DNA from: Chloroflexota bacterium
GTDB taxonomy: Bacteria; Chloroflexota; Anaerolineae; UBA4142
Length of the DNA: 64,000 nucleotides
Assembly (NCBI GenBank): GCA_016219275.1
Contig: JACRBM010000088.1
Span: 102,431 to 166,430 of the forward strand
Direction of reading: 5' to 3'
The notes below the pieces were generated by a model. That model was not told where the DNA came from. It did no database searches and was given only the letters and a program-made list of their open reading frames with translations. Below are positions 42,651 through 50,387 of this stretch, one piece after another. The translations under genes were made by a program, and so were the position numbers. Position 1 is the stretch's first letter. Each line of letters starts with the position of its first letter.

Positions 42651-44324
42651 ATGCTCAGGTTCGTCACGCTCGTTAGTTTGTTATTGATCGGTTGCTCGTC
42701 AACACAACCTCCGCTTGCCACACCCCAATCGAAAATCGGAAATCAAAAATCGAAAATGGATACCATGTCTCTCGATCAAAAAATCGGACAACTAATGCTC
42801 GTCGGTTTTGACGGCACAACCTTGACGCCGGAATTTCGCGCGGTGATTCAACAACTGCACATCGGCGGTGTGATTTTTTACGACCGCAATGTTGCATCGC
42901 CGACCCAGGTCGCGCAACTCAACGCCGATTTGCAAGCCGCCGCGCGCGACATGGGCGACCCTGCCTTGTTCACGACGATTGACCAGGAAGGCGGCGTCGT
43001 CGCGCGCTTGCGCGAGGACAAGGGTTTCACCGAGTTTCCCGGGCAAATGGCAATCGGCGCGACCGGCGACGCCGAAAACGCGCGGCGCATCGCGCGCGCG
43101 CTCAGCGCGGAACTGCTCGCGCTCGGTTTCAACATGGATCTCACGCCCGACCTCGACGTGAACAACAACGCGGTGAATCCGATCATCAGCACGCGCTCGT
43201 TCGGCTCCGATCCCATGCGCGTCGCCGAGTTTGGCGTCGCGTTCATCGAAGGAATGCAAGGCGCGGGCGTCATCGCGATTGGCAAACATTTTCCCGGGCA
43301 TGGCGACACATCGGTGGATTCGCACGTCGCGCTCTCGTCCGTGCCGCACGACCGCGCGCGTTTAGAGTCGGTCGAGTTTCTACCGTTTCGCGCGGCGATG
43401 AAAAACAATCTCGCCGGGATCATGTCCGCGCACGTCACCTTTCCCGCGATTGATCCAACGCCGAAACTTGCCGCGACGCTTTCGCCGCGCGTGCTCACCG
43501 ATTTGGTGCGCGGCGACATGCAGTACGACGGTCTCGTGATGACGGACGAGTTGACGATGGGCGCGCTCGCGACGAGCGGATATCCCGCGCCGCAAGCCGC
43601 AGTCGCCGCGCTACAAGCCGGCGCGGACATTTTGCTATTCCAAACCGGCTACACGATGCATCGCGACGCACACGCCGCGCTCGTGGACGCGGTGCGCCGC
43701 GGCGACATGCCCGAATCGCGCGTAGACGACGCGCTGCGGCGCGTGATGCGCGCGAAGGAACAGTTTGGGCTATTGACCGCCGACCGCCGACCGCCGACCG
43801 CCGATACCGTCGGTTCGATTGAGAATAAAACTCTTTCGCGTGAGGTCGCGCGGCAGGCGGTCACGCTCGTGCGCGATCAGGCGAATAACCTTGCGAAGGT
43901 TTCGAATTCTTCGCAAGGTTTGCTCGTCGTCGAAACCGGCGCGTACAAGTTGGGCAATCGCCTCGGCGCGACGACGATGCAAGTCAAAGCGCAGCCGACC
44001 CAAGCCGAAATCGTGAGCGTGAAACAAACCGCGCAGGATGGTCGTGTCGTCATCGTTGCGACGAGCGATGTCGCGAAGAATCCACAGCAAGTTGAACTCG
44101 TCAACGCGTTGCTCAAGCTGAACGCGCCGGTGATTGTCGTCGCGACGCGTTCGCCGTACGATTTGCTCGCGTTGCCGGACGCGCCGACGTACCTCGCGAT
44201 CTACGGCGCGAATCCGCCGATGCTCGATGCGCTCGCCGATGTGTTGTCGGGCAAAATTAAAGCGCAAGGCAAATTGCCGGTCGAGTTGCCGGGGTTGTAT
44301 CGCGTGGGAGATAGCGTACGATGA
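42651..44324 (+). CDS. nagZ: NagZ-type beta-N-acetylhexosaminidase (GH3), lipoprotein
   Basis: 557 residues. Signal peptide MLRFVTLVSLLLIGC with lipobox LIGC, so it is tethered outside the membrane. The GH3 barrel has KIGQLMLVGFDGTTL, TIDQEGGVVARLRE, K212-H213 in KHFPGHGDTSVDSH (the NagZ His-Asp loop) and nucleophile D299 in VMTDELTMGA. From about 385 comes the GH3 C-terminal domain. It releases GlcNAc from cell-wall fragments. Three repeat elements lie in frame: QSKIGNQKSKM after the lipobox (42726-42758), TADRRPPTADT at the domain linker (43778-43806) and NNLAKVSNSSQG (43887-43920). ATG 42651 is preceded by TGAGGA. Classical NagZ is cytoplasmic; a lipoprotein form is typical of Gram-positive types. 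Confidence 0.9.
   Translation: MLRFVTLVSLLLIGCSSTQPPLATPQSKIGNQKSKMDTMSLDQKIGQLMLVGFDGTTLTPEFRAVIQQLHIGGVIFYDRNVASPTQVAQLNADLQAAARDMGDPALFTTIDQEGGVVARLREDKGFTEFPGQMAIGATGDAENARRIARALSAELLALGFNMDLTPDLDVNNNAVNPIISTRSFGSDPMRVAEFGVAFIEGMQGAGVIAIGKHFPGHGDTSVDSHVALSSVPHDRARLESVEFLPFRAAMKNNLAGIMSAHVTFPAIDPTPKLAATLSPRVLTDLVRGDMQYDGLVMTDELTMGALATSGYPAPQAAVAALQAGADILLFQTGYTMHRDAHAALVDAVRRGDMPESRVDDALRRVMRAKEQFGLLTADRRPPTADTVGSIENKTLSREVARQAVTLVRDQANNLAKVSNSSQGLLVVETGAYKLGNRLGATTMQVKAQPTQAEIVSVKQTAQDGRVVIVATSDVAKNPQQVELVNALLKLNAPVIVVATRSPYDLLALPDAPTYLAIYGANPPMLDALADVLSGKIKAQGKLPVELPGLYRVGDSVR
42726..42758. repeat. AAATCGA-family array in frame in NagZ
   Basis: CAATCGAAAATCGGAAATC and AAAAATCGAAAATGG encode the linker between lipobox and catalytic domain. 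Confidence 0.6.
43778..43806. repeat. GACCGCC-family array in frame in NagZ
   Basis: TGACCGCCGACCGCCGACC followed by GCCGACCGCCGATAC encodes TADRRPPTADT at the barrel/C-terminal domain junction. Confidence 0.65.
43887..43920. repeat. perfect 12-bp hairpin in frame in NagZ
   Basis: AACCTTGCGAAG (43887-43898) pairs with CTTCGCAAGGTT (43909-43920) across a 10-nt loop. Confidence 0.75.
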
Positions 44325-44431
44325 CTAGTCGCGAGAATGCGGAACACCATACCTGGGGCGCGCAGCGCGGTCTAACGACGAATTCGAATTCATCGTCGGC
44401 TCGCAACCACCCAATCACGGCGACTGCGTGA

Positions 44432-44995
44432 ATGCAAATTGAATTTTCACCGGAACCCCTTGCCCAACGCGCGTTTGTCCTGGCGCGTTTCGTACAAGAC
44501 GACATGTTCGCATTGGTCGCGCAACTCGCGCGCGCGGCGATCCAGCTTGGCGGTGTACCGGCGGGCGCACCACACTGCACCGTGCAGTACCTCGACGGCG
44601 TAACCGATCTGAACGCGTTGCATCATCAGCTCGCTACGTATTGCCGTTCATTGCGCGCGTTCACGCTCCAAACTTTGCGCCTCGAAATTGGCACGAGTGC
44701 GCAATTGATTGACAGCAGTGTTGTTTGGCTGGCGGTTGAAAAGAGCGCCACACTTTATCGCCTCTACGACGACATCGGTGCGATCGCGCGCGCGCTGGGA
44801 TTCACGACGCACGGTTTCACGCGCGATACCTGGATTCCACACATTTTTCTCGCGCGATTTTCCAACGGCAACGCGCCGCGTTTGATTCCACGCGATCCGA
44901 CCATAGATCTTCAACTGCGCGTGCGCCGGCTCGACCTGACGCACCAACTCGGCGCGCAAGAGTACGAAAGGATCGCTTCCTTCGATTTGCCATGA
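44432..44995 (+). CDS. 2H phosphoesterase / 2'-5' RNA ligase-like protein
   Basis: 187 residues. First motif PHCTVQYLDG (H-x-T-x), second motif PHIFLARF, in which the usual Thr/Ser two places after His is Phe. 2H enzymes (LigT, cyclic phosphodiesterases) act on 2',3'-cyclic or 2'-5' phosphodiesters with two H-x-T/S pairs; the altered second site may change or weaken activity. Its TGA overlaps the ATG of the double-GNAT gene (44992-44995), so the two are translationally coupled. Function in this region is unknown. The gap from 44325 to 44431 before it has only an imperfect GACGAATTC palindrome. Confidence 0.72.
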   Translation: MQIEFSPEPLAQRAFVLARFVQDDMFALVAQLARAAIQLGGVPAGAPHCTVQYLDGVTDLNALHHQLATYCRSLRAFTLQTLRLEIGTSAQLIDSSVVWLAVEKSATLYRLYDDIGAIARALGFTTHGFTRDTWIPHIFLARFSNGNAPRLIPRDPTIDLQLRVRRLDLTHQLGAQEYERIASFDLP

Positions 44996-45951
44996 ACACG
45001 TTTTCGTTTCGCTCATTCGGTTTCGACGATACAAACCACCTCGCCGCGAGGTGGAATGCCGCGTGCGGCGCGAATCTCGCAATCAACGCGCGCTTTGTCG
45101 CGTACAACACACGCGTGCCCACTGGCGCGATCCAAGCCGGGCGTATCGCGTTGCGCGATGACGTGCCAATCGGTTTTATTCTCGCGAGTGCGTTGCCGAA
45201 CGATCCGCAAACTTCGCCGCGCGAGGTCGGCTGGATTGACGCGCTCGCGGTTGCGCCGGAATTTCAACGTCGCGGCGTCGGCGGCGAATTGCTTGGGTGG
45301 GCGGAACGATGGTTGCGCGAGCAAGGATGCGCGCGCGCGCGCCTCGGCGGCGGGCTTTGTCCGTTCGCGCCCGGCTATCCGACCGAACTGGGCAACGTAG
45401 AATTTTTCACGCGACGCGGTTTTGTTGAACGCATCGGTAGTGCGCGTGTCTGGGACGTCGCGCGCGATCTGATCAACTACCCAACTATCCAACTATCTAA
45501 ACCACCCAACGACCTAACCATCCGCCTTGCCGCTCACGACGACACCTCCTCGCTTCTCGAATTTCTTGCGCGCGAATTTCCGAATCGTTGGTATTATGAG
45601 TACAAAGAATTTCTGCGTACCGGTGGACGCATTACCGATTACCAATTACTACTTACCCGTTCCGTTATTACTGGCTTTGCGCGTTTGACTTTCGAAGATT
45701 CCGAACGACCCATTGAGCGATTTTACATGCACGGCTTGCCGCGACCCTGGGGACAACTCGGACCGCTGGGCGTGAGCAAGGACACGCGCGGCAAAGGGTA
45801 CGGACGCGCGTTGCTCGACGCCACACTGAATCATCTGCGCGATCAAGGTGTGCGCGGCTGTGTGATTGACTGGACGGATCTGGTAGATTTCTATCGCAAG
45901 TTTGGATTCACGCCATACCGCGAGTATGCGATGCTCGCGAAAAATTTGTGA
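44992..45951 (+). CDS. tandem-GNAT acetyltransferase
   Basis: 319 residues with two GNAT domains. The first (about 1-160) has EVGWIDALAVAPEFQRRGVG as its acetyl-CoA loop; the second (about 175-319) has LGPLGVSKDTRGKGYGRALL and FYRKFGFTPYREYAMLAKNL. The linker between them (NYPTIQLSKPPNDLT) is encoded by CCAACTA tandem units at 45473-45519. Two-domain GNATs usually keep one active half; both loops here look usable. Substrate unknown; acetylation of an amino sugar is possible given the neighbours. Coupled to the 2H gene upstream. Confidence 0.85.
   Translation: MNTFSFRSFGFDDTNHLAARWNAACGANLAINARFVAYNTRVPTGAIQAGRIALRDDVPIGFILASALPNDPQTSPREVGWIDALAVAPEFQRRGVGGELLGWAERWLREQGCARARLGGGLCPFAPGYPTELGNVEFFTRRGFVERIGSARVWDVARDLINYPTIQLSKPPNDLTIRLAAHDDTSSLLEFLAREFPNRWYYEYKEFLRTGGRITDYQLLLTRSVITGFARLTFEDSERPIERFYMHGLPRPWGQLGPLGVSKDTRGKGYGRALLDATLNHLRDQGVRGCVIDWTDLVDFYRKFGFTPYREYAMLAKNL
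45473..45519. repeat. CCAACTA tandem array in frame at the GNAT-GNAT linker
   Basis: CAACTACCCAACTATCCAAC and TATCTAAACCACCCAACG; related to the AACCACCCAACTACC arms at 40226-40555. Confidence 0.65.
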
Positions 45952-45958
45952 GGGACGC

Positions 45959-46318
45959 ATGACGCGCGAGCAATTTATCAAACGCAAAATCAAAGCGTGG
46001 CAAAAGACGTTGCAATTGACCGACTGGACGATCACATTTGAACTGCGCGACCTGCCCGAAATGGAGCAAGGCATCACGTGGCGTTTCACCGAACGCACCG
46101 CGCACATTCAGTTCGCCAATCACACCGACCGCGCGCGGCTCGAAAAAGACATCGCACACGAGTTGAGTCATTTGATTCTCGCCAAGTTCGATCGCTATGT
46201 CGAGGACTGGGTGTGGCCCCGCCTGACGAAAAAAGAAAAACAAACGTACGGCGAAACACACAACAAGCTGCTCAACGAAGTGATTGACCACTATCTTAAC
46301 GTCATTCGCGCGATGTAA
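45959..46318 (+). CDS. small HExxH zinc-protease-like protein (SprT/phage-type)
   Basis: 119 residues. Central H-E-L-S-H in KDIAHELSHLILAKF with acidic residues following, typical of small zincins; basic N-terminus MTREQFIKRKIKAWQKTL; WRFTERTAHIQFAN forms the strand before the helix. Similar proteins occur in phages and as SprT-like domains; the true family cannot be fixed by eye. It starts 8 nt after the tandem GNAT with AGGGACGC upstream, hence probably co-transcribed. No signal peptide, so cytoplasmic. Confidence 0.65.
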   Translation: MTREQFIKRKIKAWQKTLQLTDWTITFELRDLPEMEQGITWRFTERTAHIQFANHTDRARLEKDIAHELSHLILAKFDRYVEDWVWPRLTKKEKQTYGETHNKLLNEVIDHYLNVIRAM

Positions 46319-46322
46319 ACGC

Positions 46323-46382
46323 GCGCGTAGGGGCACGCCTGGTGCGTGCCCATTTGGGCGACCACAAGGGTCGCCCCTACGT
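46323..46382. repeat. inverted repeat of the GTAGGGGC family
   Basis: GTAGGGGCACGCCTGGTGCGTGCCC is a self-complementary half, and GGGCGACCACAAGGGTCGCCC a second one; outer ends GTAGGGGC/GCCCCTAC also pair. It fills the gap before the AmiE-like gene. Confidence 0.85.
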
Positions 46383-46396
46383 GTTATGGAGACCGG

Positions 46397-47509
46397 ATGA
46401 ATTTCACCCCCATCGAAAATCTGATCCACGACCATCTCAACCGAACCTTTCCCGCCGCGCAACTCGTCATTCGCCAGCGCGGTATCGTTATCTACGAAAA
46501 TGCGTTCGGCGTTCTCGATCCCGAACGAACCAACGAACCAACGAACGAACAAACTAAATTCGATTTCGCCTCAGTTTCAAAATTATTTACCGTCGCCGCG
46601 TTCATGACGTTCGTCGAGCAAGGTCGTATCGCGCTCGATCAACGCGTGTGCGATGTGTTGCCGGAATTTTCGGGCGCGCGCGCGATTGCGCCGTACCCCG
46701 ATCCCCTCAAACCCGGTGCGTTCGTTGAGATTGTCCCAGCGAGCGATGCGCGCGCAGACGCGGGTACGATTACCTTTCGCAATTTGCTCGCGCACAATTC
46801 GGGTCTGCCCGCGTGGTTGCCGTTGTGGAAATCATCCAAGCGCGAGGAGCGGCGCATCATCGCGCTGACGTGCGATTTCGCGTACCCGACCGGCGCGCGC
46901 GTCGTCTACAGCGACATCGGCTTGATTCTGATTGGATTCGCACTCGAAGCGCTCGCGGGCAAATCGCTCGACGCAATCGTGCGCGAACGCGTGACCGCGC
47001 CGCTCGGTCTCGACTCGATTGGGTACGGACCGCTTCCGCCGGAGAACGTTGCGCCGACCGAATTTTACGCGCATCAAAATCGCCGGCTGCGCGGCGAGGT
47101 GCACGACGAAAACGCGTGGTCGCTCGGCGGCGTGGCGGGGCACGCCGGTGTATTCGGCAACGCGCGCGACCTTGCCGCGTTCGGCGAGGCATTGCGGACG
47201 CATCGCTTGCTCAAACGCGAAACGCTCGACGAGATGACGCGTTTGCAATCCCAGGATGGCGCGGTGCGACGCGGCATCGGCTTTGCGCTCTGGTCGCCCG
47301 ATCCCGGCGCGGCGAGCAATCCGTTGAGCGAGCGCGCGTTCGGGCATCTCGGTTTCACCGGCACGTCGCTCTGGATGGATCCGACGCGCGATCTCGTGAT
47401 TACGTGTCTCACAAATCGCGTGTACTATGGACGCGCGAACGCGGATGCGATTGGCGCGTTTCGGGTCGCGTTGCATCGAGCAGTGATAAAGGAATTGGAC
47501 GCGGATTAA
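46397..47509 (+). CDS. AmiE-like serine hydrolase of the beta-lactamase/PBP fold (candidate N-acetylmuramyl-L-alanine amidase)
   Basis: 370 residues. Active-site S59-x-x-K62 in FASVSKLFTVAAF, Y171-S-D in VVYSDIGLILIG, and H-L-G-F-T-G near the C-terminus. This is the class C beta-lactamase-like fold. In Bacillus subtilis the AmiE amidase of this fold is encoded with murQ, nagZ and namZ and strips stem peptides from MurNAc; the same neighbours here suggest that role. D-Ala-D-Ala esterase/peptidase is the alternative. No signal peptide is present, so it should act inside the cell. A GAACCAAC repeat at 46521-46556 is in frame, encoding PERTNEPTNEQT before the active Ser. ATG 46397 is chosen over an upstream one inside the repeat. 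Confidence 0.78.
   Translation: MNFTPIENLIHDHLNRTFPAAQLVIRQRGIVIYENAFGVLDPERTNEPTNEQTKFDFASVSKLFTVAAFMTFVEQGRIALDQRVCDVLPEFSGARAIAPYPDPLKPGAFVEIVPASDARADAGTITFRNLLAHNSGLPAWLPLWKSSKREERRIIALTCDFAYPTGARVVYSDIGLILIGFALEALAGKSLDAIVRERVTAPLGLDSIGYGPLPPENVAPTEFYAHQNRRLRGEVHDENAWSLGGVAGHAGVFGNARDLAAFGEALRTHRLLKRETLDEMTRLQSQDGAVRRGIGFALWSPDPGAASNPLSERAFGHLGFTGTSLWMDPTRDLVITCLTNRVYYGRANADAIGAFRVALHRAVIKELDAD
46521..46556. repeat. GAACCAAC tandem array in frame in the AmiE-like gene
   Basis: CGAACGAACCAACGAACC then AACGAACGAACAAAC, encoding a Thr/Asn/Glu-rich insertion between the first strands and the SxxK helix. Confidence 0.65.
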
Positions 47510-47530
47510 CGCGGACAAGCGCGGATTTTT
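47493..47530. repeat. single arm of the ACGCGGAT family
   Basis: GACGCGGATTAACGCGGAC and AAGCGCGGATTTTT, overlapping the stop codon of the AmiE-like gene. Confidence 0.6.
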
Positions 47531-47570
47531 CGACAGTGTAGCAGCGTGACCGATTACAGACAGAATTTTT

Positions 47571-47660
47571 TACCGCAGAGGCGCAGAGAACGCGGAGAAC
47601 GCCGAGTCTTTAGAAAAAATTTCTCTCTGCGCCCTCAGCGCTCTCCGCGTCTCTGCGGTA
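47571..47660. repeat. inverted array of the CGCAGAG family
   Basis: ACCGCAGAGGCGCAGAGAAC (47572-47591) faces CTCTCCGCGTCTCTGCGGT (47641-47659), inner arms GGAGAACGCCGAG/CTCAGCGCTCTCC. Part of the 218-nt gap before the glycosidase; the rest of that gap shows only its promoter. Confidence 0.85.
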
Positions 47661-47680
47661 AATCCGATTTACGGTTGCAA

Positions 47681-47689
47681 TGCTACAGT
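47681..47689 (+). promoter_or_regulatory. extended -10 promoter of the secreted glycosidase gene
   Basis: TGCTACAGT, one base from the TGCTACAAT elements seen at 3937 and 10267, lying 38 nt before ATG 47728. Confidence 0.4.
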
Positions 47690-47727
47690 GTCGTTTTTTC
47701 TTGATGTGTACATCCTTCCAAGATCGA

Positions 47728-49809
47728 ATGAAACGTCTGCTCTTTATTTTCACTCTTGCGGTTGTCGCCGATTTTGTGGCGATGAATTTCGCCCTTGTAC
47801 CCACGCGCGCGGCGAGCGACTTGATCGTGTACGACGATGCGCTGCAAAACGGATTTCAGGATTGGAGTTGGGCGCCGCACTCGCTCACCAACACATCGCC
47901 GATTTCGATCGGCGTGCGTTCGATCAGCGTGTCGTTCGCGGGAAACTGGGATGGCGTGTGGTTCGTCAACCCAGGCGCGAACGTGGACACGTCGGCGTAC
48001 ACCGCGATTCAATTTGCGATTCACGGCGGGAGCGCCGGCGGACAAACGATGGAGATCAAAGCCGGCGCGGGCACAGCGTACCCAACTAATGCAGTGGACT
48101 TGAACGCGTACTTGCCCGGCGGCGCGGTCGCGAATCAATGGCGCGTCGTCACGATTCCACTTTCGGCGCTCGGCTTGCAAAACGCGTTGTTCGCGAATAT
48201 CGCGTTTCAAAGCAAGGTCAATGCCGCGCAACCAACTTTTTATCTCGACGATATTCGCCTCGTCGCCGCGCTGACGCCGCCAGGATTCACTGCGACGATT
48301 CGCGTGGACGCGAACGCGTCGCCGCAAAATTTCGATTCGCGCGTCCTGGGTTCGAACTTGCCCGCGTGGCTCGGTCCCACGCGCTTTAACGACGCGACCG
48401 TTCGCGCGCGCACGATGGCATCGGGTGTTACGTTGATGCGGATTCCTGGCGGCAGTTGGAGCGATTCGTACGACTGGCTCGATTGCGAGAATGGCGGCGG
48501 CAATTGTTCGTGGGCGTCGCGCCCAACCGATTTTATCAACAGCTTGCGCGCGACCGGCAACGACGCGTTGTTCATCGTCAATGTGAACGACACGTCGAAA
48601 AAAGCCGCGGCGGCAGTCGCGTTCTTCAATTCGTACATCACCGACACGACGCCCATCGGCGTGGACATTCGCGGCACCGATTGGTACACCGCCGGGCATT
48701 GGGCGCAATTGCGCGCGAGTCACGGCAATGTCGCGCCGTTCAAAATTCGATACTGGGATTTCGGCAACGAGATTTACGGGAGCACGCCGACGACCGGCGG
48801 CGCGCTGTGCGCGTCGTACGGCTGGGAAAATGGTTGGACGTGCGATGGTACCGAGTACGTCAATGGCGTAGGCACGGGCGCGACGCGGCACGAGGGCTAT
48901 CTCGAATTTCGCAACGCGATGCGCGCGGTAGACGCGACGATTCTCGTCGGCGCGGTCGGCGTGCCGGACGCGAGCAGTTGGTCGGACTGGGGCAACAAGG
49001 TCATCGCGGCGGCGGGCAACGCGCTCGATTTCTACATCGTCCACGAGTACGCGTTCTCGAACACGGTGACGGATTACAACGTGGTGCTCACCGAGCCGCA
49101 CGGCAGATGGAACGCGATCAAAACGAATTTGCAAAACGCGTTCAACGCGAACGCCGGCGGTCGTCAAGCGCCGATCTTTGTGGACGAATACAATTTGTTC
49201 GCGGTGCAAGACGTGGACAATTCGCAACTGATGACGCGCGCGGTCAACGCGTTGTTCATCGCGGACACGCTTGGACAAATCGCGCAAAATAATTTCGCGA
49301 CGGCGAATCAGTGGGACTTGATGAACGGCGCGGCGGCGAACGGGACCGATTTCGGTTTGATGAACGCGGATACGTACGCGCGTACGCCGCAGTATTATGT
49401 GTTTCCACTCTGGTCGCGTTTCGGCGCGCAGATGTTGCCGGTCACGACGACCTTGCCGGCGACGACGACGCTCAGCGTGTACGCCGGGCGCATCAACGCG
49501 CAAACCCTGTCGCTCATCGCGATCAACAAAACCGGATCGCCGATCACTGCGACGATTCAACTTGCCGGCGCGCCCTCGGTTATCAGCGGCACCGCCGATG
49601 TCGTACGCGCGAACGCGTTGAGCGATCAAGCTGTGACATTCAACGGCGTGAGCAATCCTTCGAACGATTTGTCGTCCGCGCCGCCGGCATCGTTGACCAG
49701 TCTGGGCAATCCGTTGACGTACACGTTCGCGCCGTACTCGATCACGTTGTTGCGAATGCAACTCGCGCCAACCTGGTCGCGATTGTTTCTGCCGTTCGTG
49801 ATGCGGTGA
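47728..49809 (+). CDS. secreted clan GH-A glycosidase, alpha-L-arabinofuranosidase-like, with N-terminal CBM-like domain
   Basis: 693 residues. Signal peptide MKRLLFIFTLAVVADFVAMN with cleavage near TRAAS; a jelly-roll carbohydrate-binding-like domain (DDALQNGFQDWSWAPHS to FYLDDIRLVAA, about 33-180); and a TIM barrel with acid/base Glu in RYWDFGNEIYGS and a candidate nucleophile Glu in PIFVDEYNLF. A C-terminal beta domain ends WSRLFLPFVMR. The WDFGNEIYG block is shared with arabinofuranosidase-like clan GH-A proteins; substrate could be arabinan or another plant or microbial glycan. The short aromatic-L-P tail resembles the end of the phosphoesterase at 57932. Confidence 0.78.
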   Translation: MKRLLFIFTLAVVADFVAMNFALVPTRAASDLIVYDDALQNGFQDWSWAPHSLTNTSPISIGVRSISVSFAGNWDGVWFVNPGANVDTSAYTAIQFAIHGGSAGGQTMEIKAGAGTAYPTNAVDLNAYLPGGAVANQWRVVTIPLSALGLQNALFANIAFQSKVNAAQPTFYLDDIRLVAALTPPGFTATIRVDANASPQNFDSRVLGSNLPAWLGPTRFNDATVRARTMASGVTLMRIPGGSWSDSYDWLDCENGGGNCSWASRPTDFINSLRATGNDALFIVNVNDTSKKAAAAVAFFNSYITDTTPIGVDIRGTDWYTAGHWAQLRASHGNVAPFKIRYWDFGNEIYGSTPTTGGALCASYGWENGWTCDGTEYVNGVGTGATRHEGYLEFRNAMRAVDATILVGAVGVPDASSWSDWGNKVIAAAGNALDFYIVHEYAFSNTVTDYNVVLTEPHGRWNAIKTNLQNAFNANAGGRQAPIFVDEYNLFAVQDVDNSQLMTRAVNALFIADTLGQIAQNNFATANQWDLMNGAAANGTDFGLMNADTYARTPQYYVFPLWSRFGAQMLPVTTTLPATTTLSVYAGRINAQTLSLIAINKTGSPITATIQLAGAPSVISGTADVVRANALSDQAVTFNGVSNPSNDLSSAPPASLTSLGNPLTYTFAPYSITLLRMQLAPTWSRLFLPFVMR

Positions 49810-49815
49810 AATCCG

Positions 49816-49876
49816 TAGGGCAAGTTTCCAACTTGCCGCATCTGTCTGGCGAGGCAAGATAGAATCTTGCCCTACA
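49816..49876. repeat. double hairpin of the GGGCAAT family
   Basis: GTAGGGCAAGTTTCCAACTTGCC (49816-49837) and GGCAAGATAGAATCTTGCCC with outer GTAGGG/CCCTAC ends pairing at 49876. Same theme as the tandem units at 13421. Confidence 0.85.
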
Positions 49877-49890
49877 TTTTGAGGCGTAAT

Positions 49891-50295
49891 ATGTCCAACG
49901 AACCGCGCGTCGGCGTCGCGCTCATCCTCGTACAAGACAAGCGGGTGCTGCTCGTTCAGCGCAAGGGCGTGCACGGCGAAGGCACGTGGTCAACGCCGGG
50001 CGGACATTTAGAATTCGGCGAATCGCCGGAGGAATGCGCCGCGCGCGAAGCGTTTGAAGAAGTCGGCGTTACCGCGCGCGACGTGAAATTTCGCGCGATG
50101 ACGAACGATGTTTTTGAAACGACCGGCAAGCATTACATCACACTTTGGATGGAGTGCCGCCAGTTCTCCGACGAACCAAGAATCAACGCGCCGGCGGAAA
50201 TCGCCGACCTGGGTTGGTTCGCGTGGGACGCTCTGCCGCAACCGCTTTTCCTGCCATTGCAAAATCTGCTTGCTGGCAAATGCTATCCGAAATAA
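49891..50295 (+). CDS. Nudix hydrolase
   Basis: 134 residues with the complete Nudix box GGHLEFGESPEECAAREAFE followed by EVGV (residues about 38-61), which binds the metal for cleaving nucleoside diphosphate linkages. The sequence GEGTWSTPGG before it and the short length are like MutT/NudJ-type housecleaning or nucleotide-sugar pyrophosphatases. ATG 49891 gives a start at SNEPRVGVALILVQD; GAGGCG precedes it. Could hydrolyse UDP-sugars, but substrate is unknown. Confidence 0.9.
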   Translation: MSNEPRVGVALILVQDKRVLLVQRKGVHGEGTWSTPGGHLEFGESPEECAAREAFEEVGVTARDVKFRAMTNDVFETTGKHYITLWMECRQFSDEPRINAPAEIADLGWFAWDALPQPLFLPLQNLLAGKCYPK

Positions 50296-50299
50296 CTGC

Positions 50300-50372
50300 A
50301 TTACCCACGAAGAGCACGAAGGACACGAATAATTTTCCTTCGTGGACTTGTGTCCTTTGTGGGGAAAATTTG
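50300..50372. repeat. inverted array of the CACGAAG family
   Basis: CACGAAGAGCACGAAGGACAC (50307-50327) faces CCTTCGTGGACTTGTGTCC and TTTGTGG, filling the gap before the methyltransferase. Confidence 0.8.
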
Positions 50373-50387
50373 TATTGGGGTTTTATC

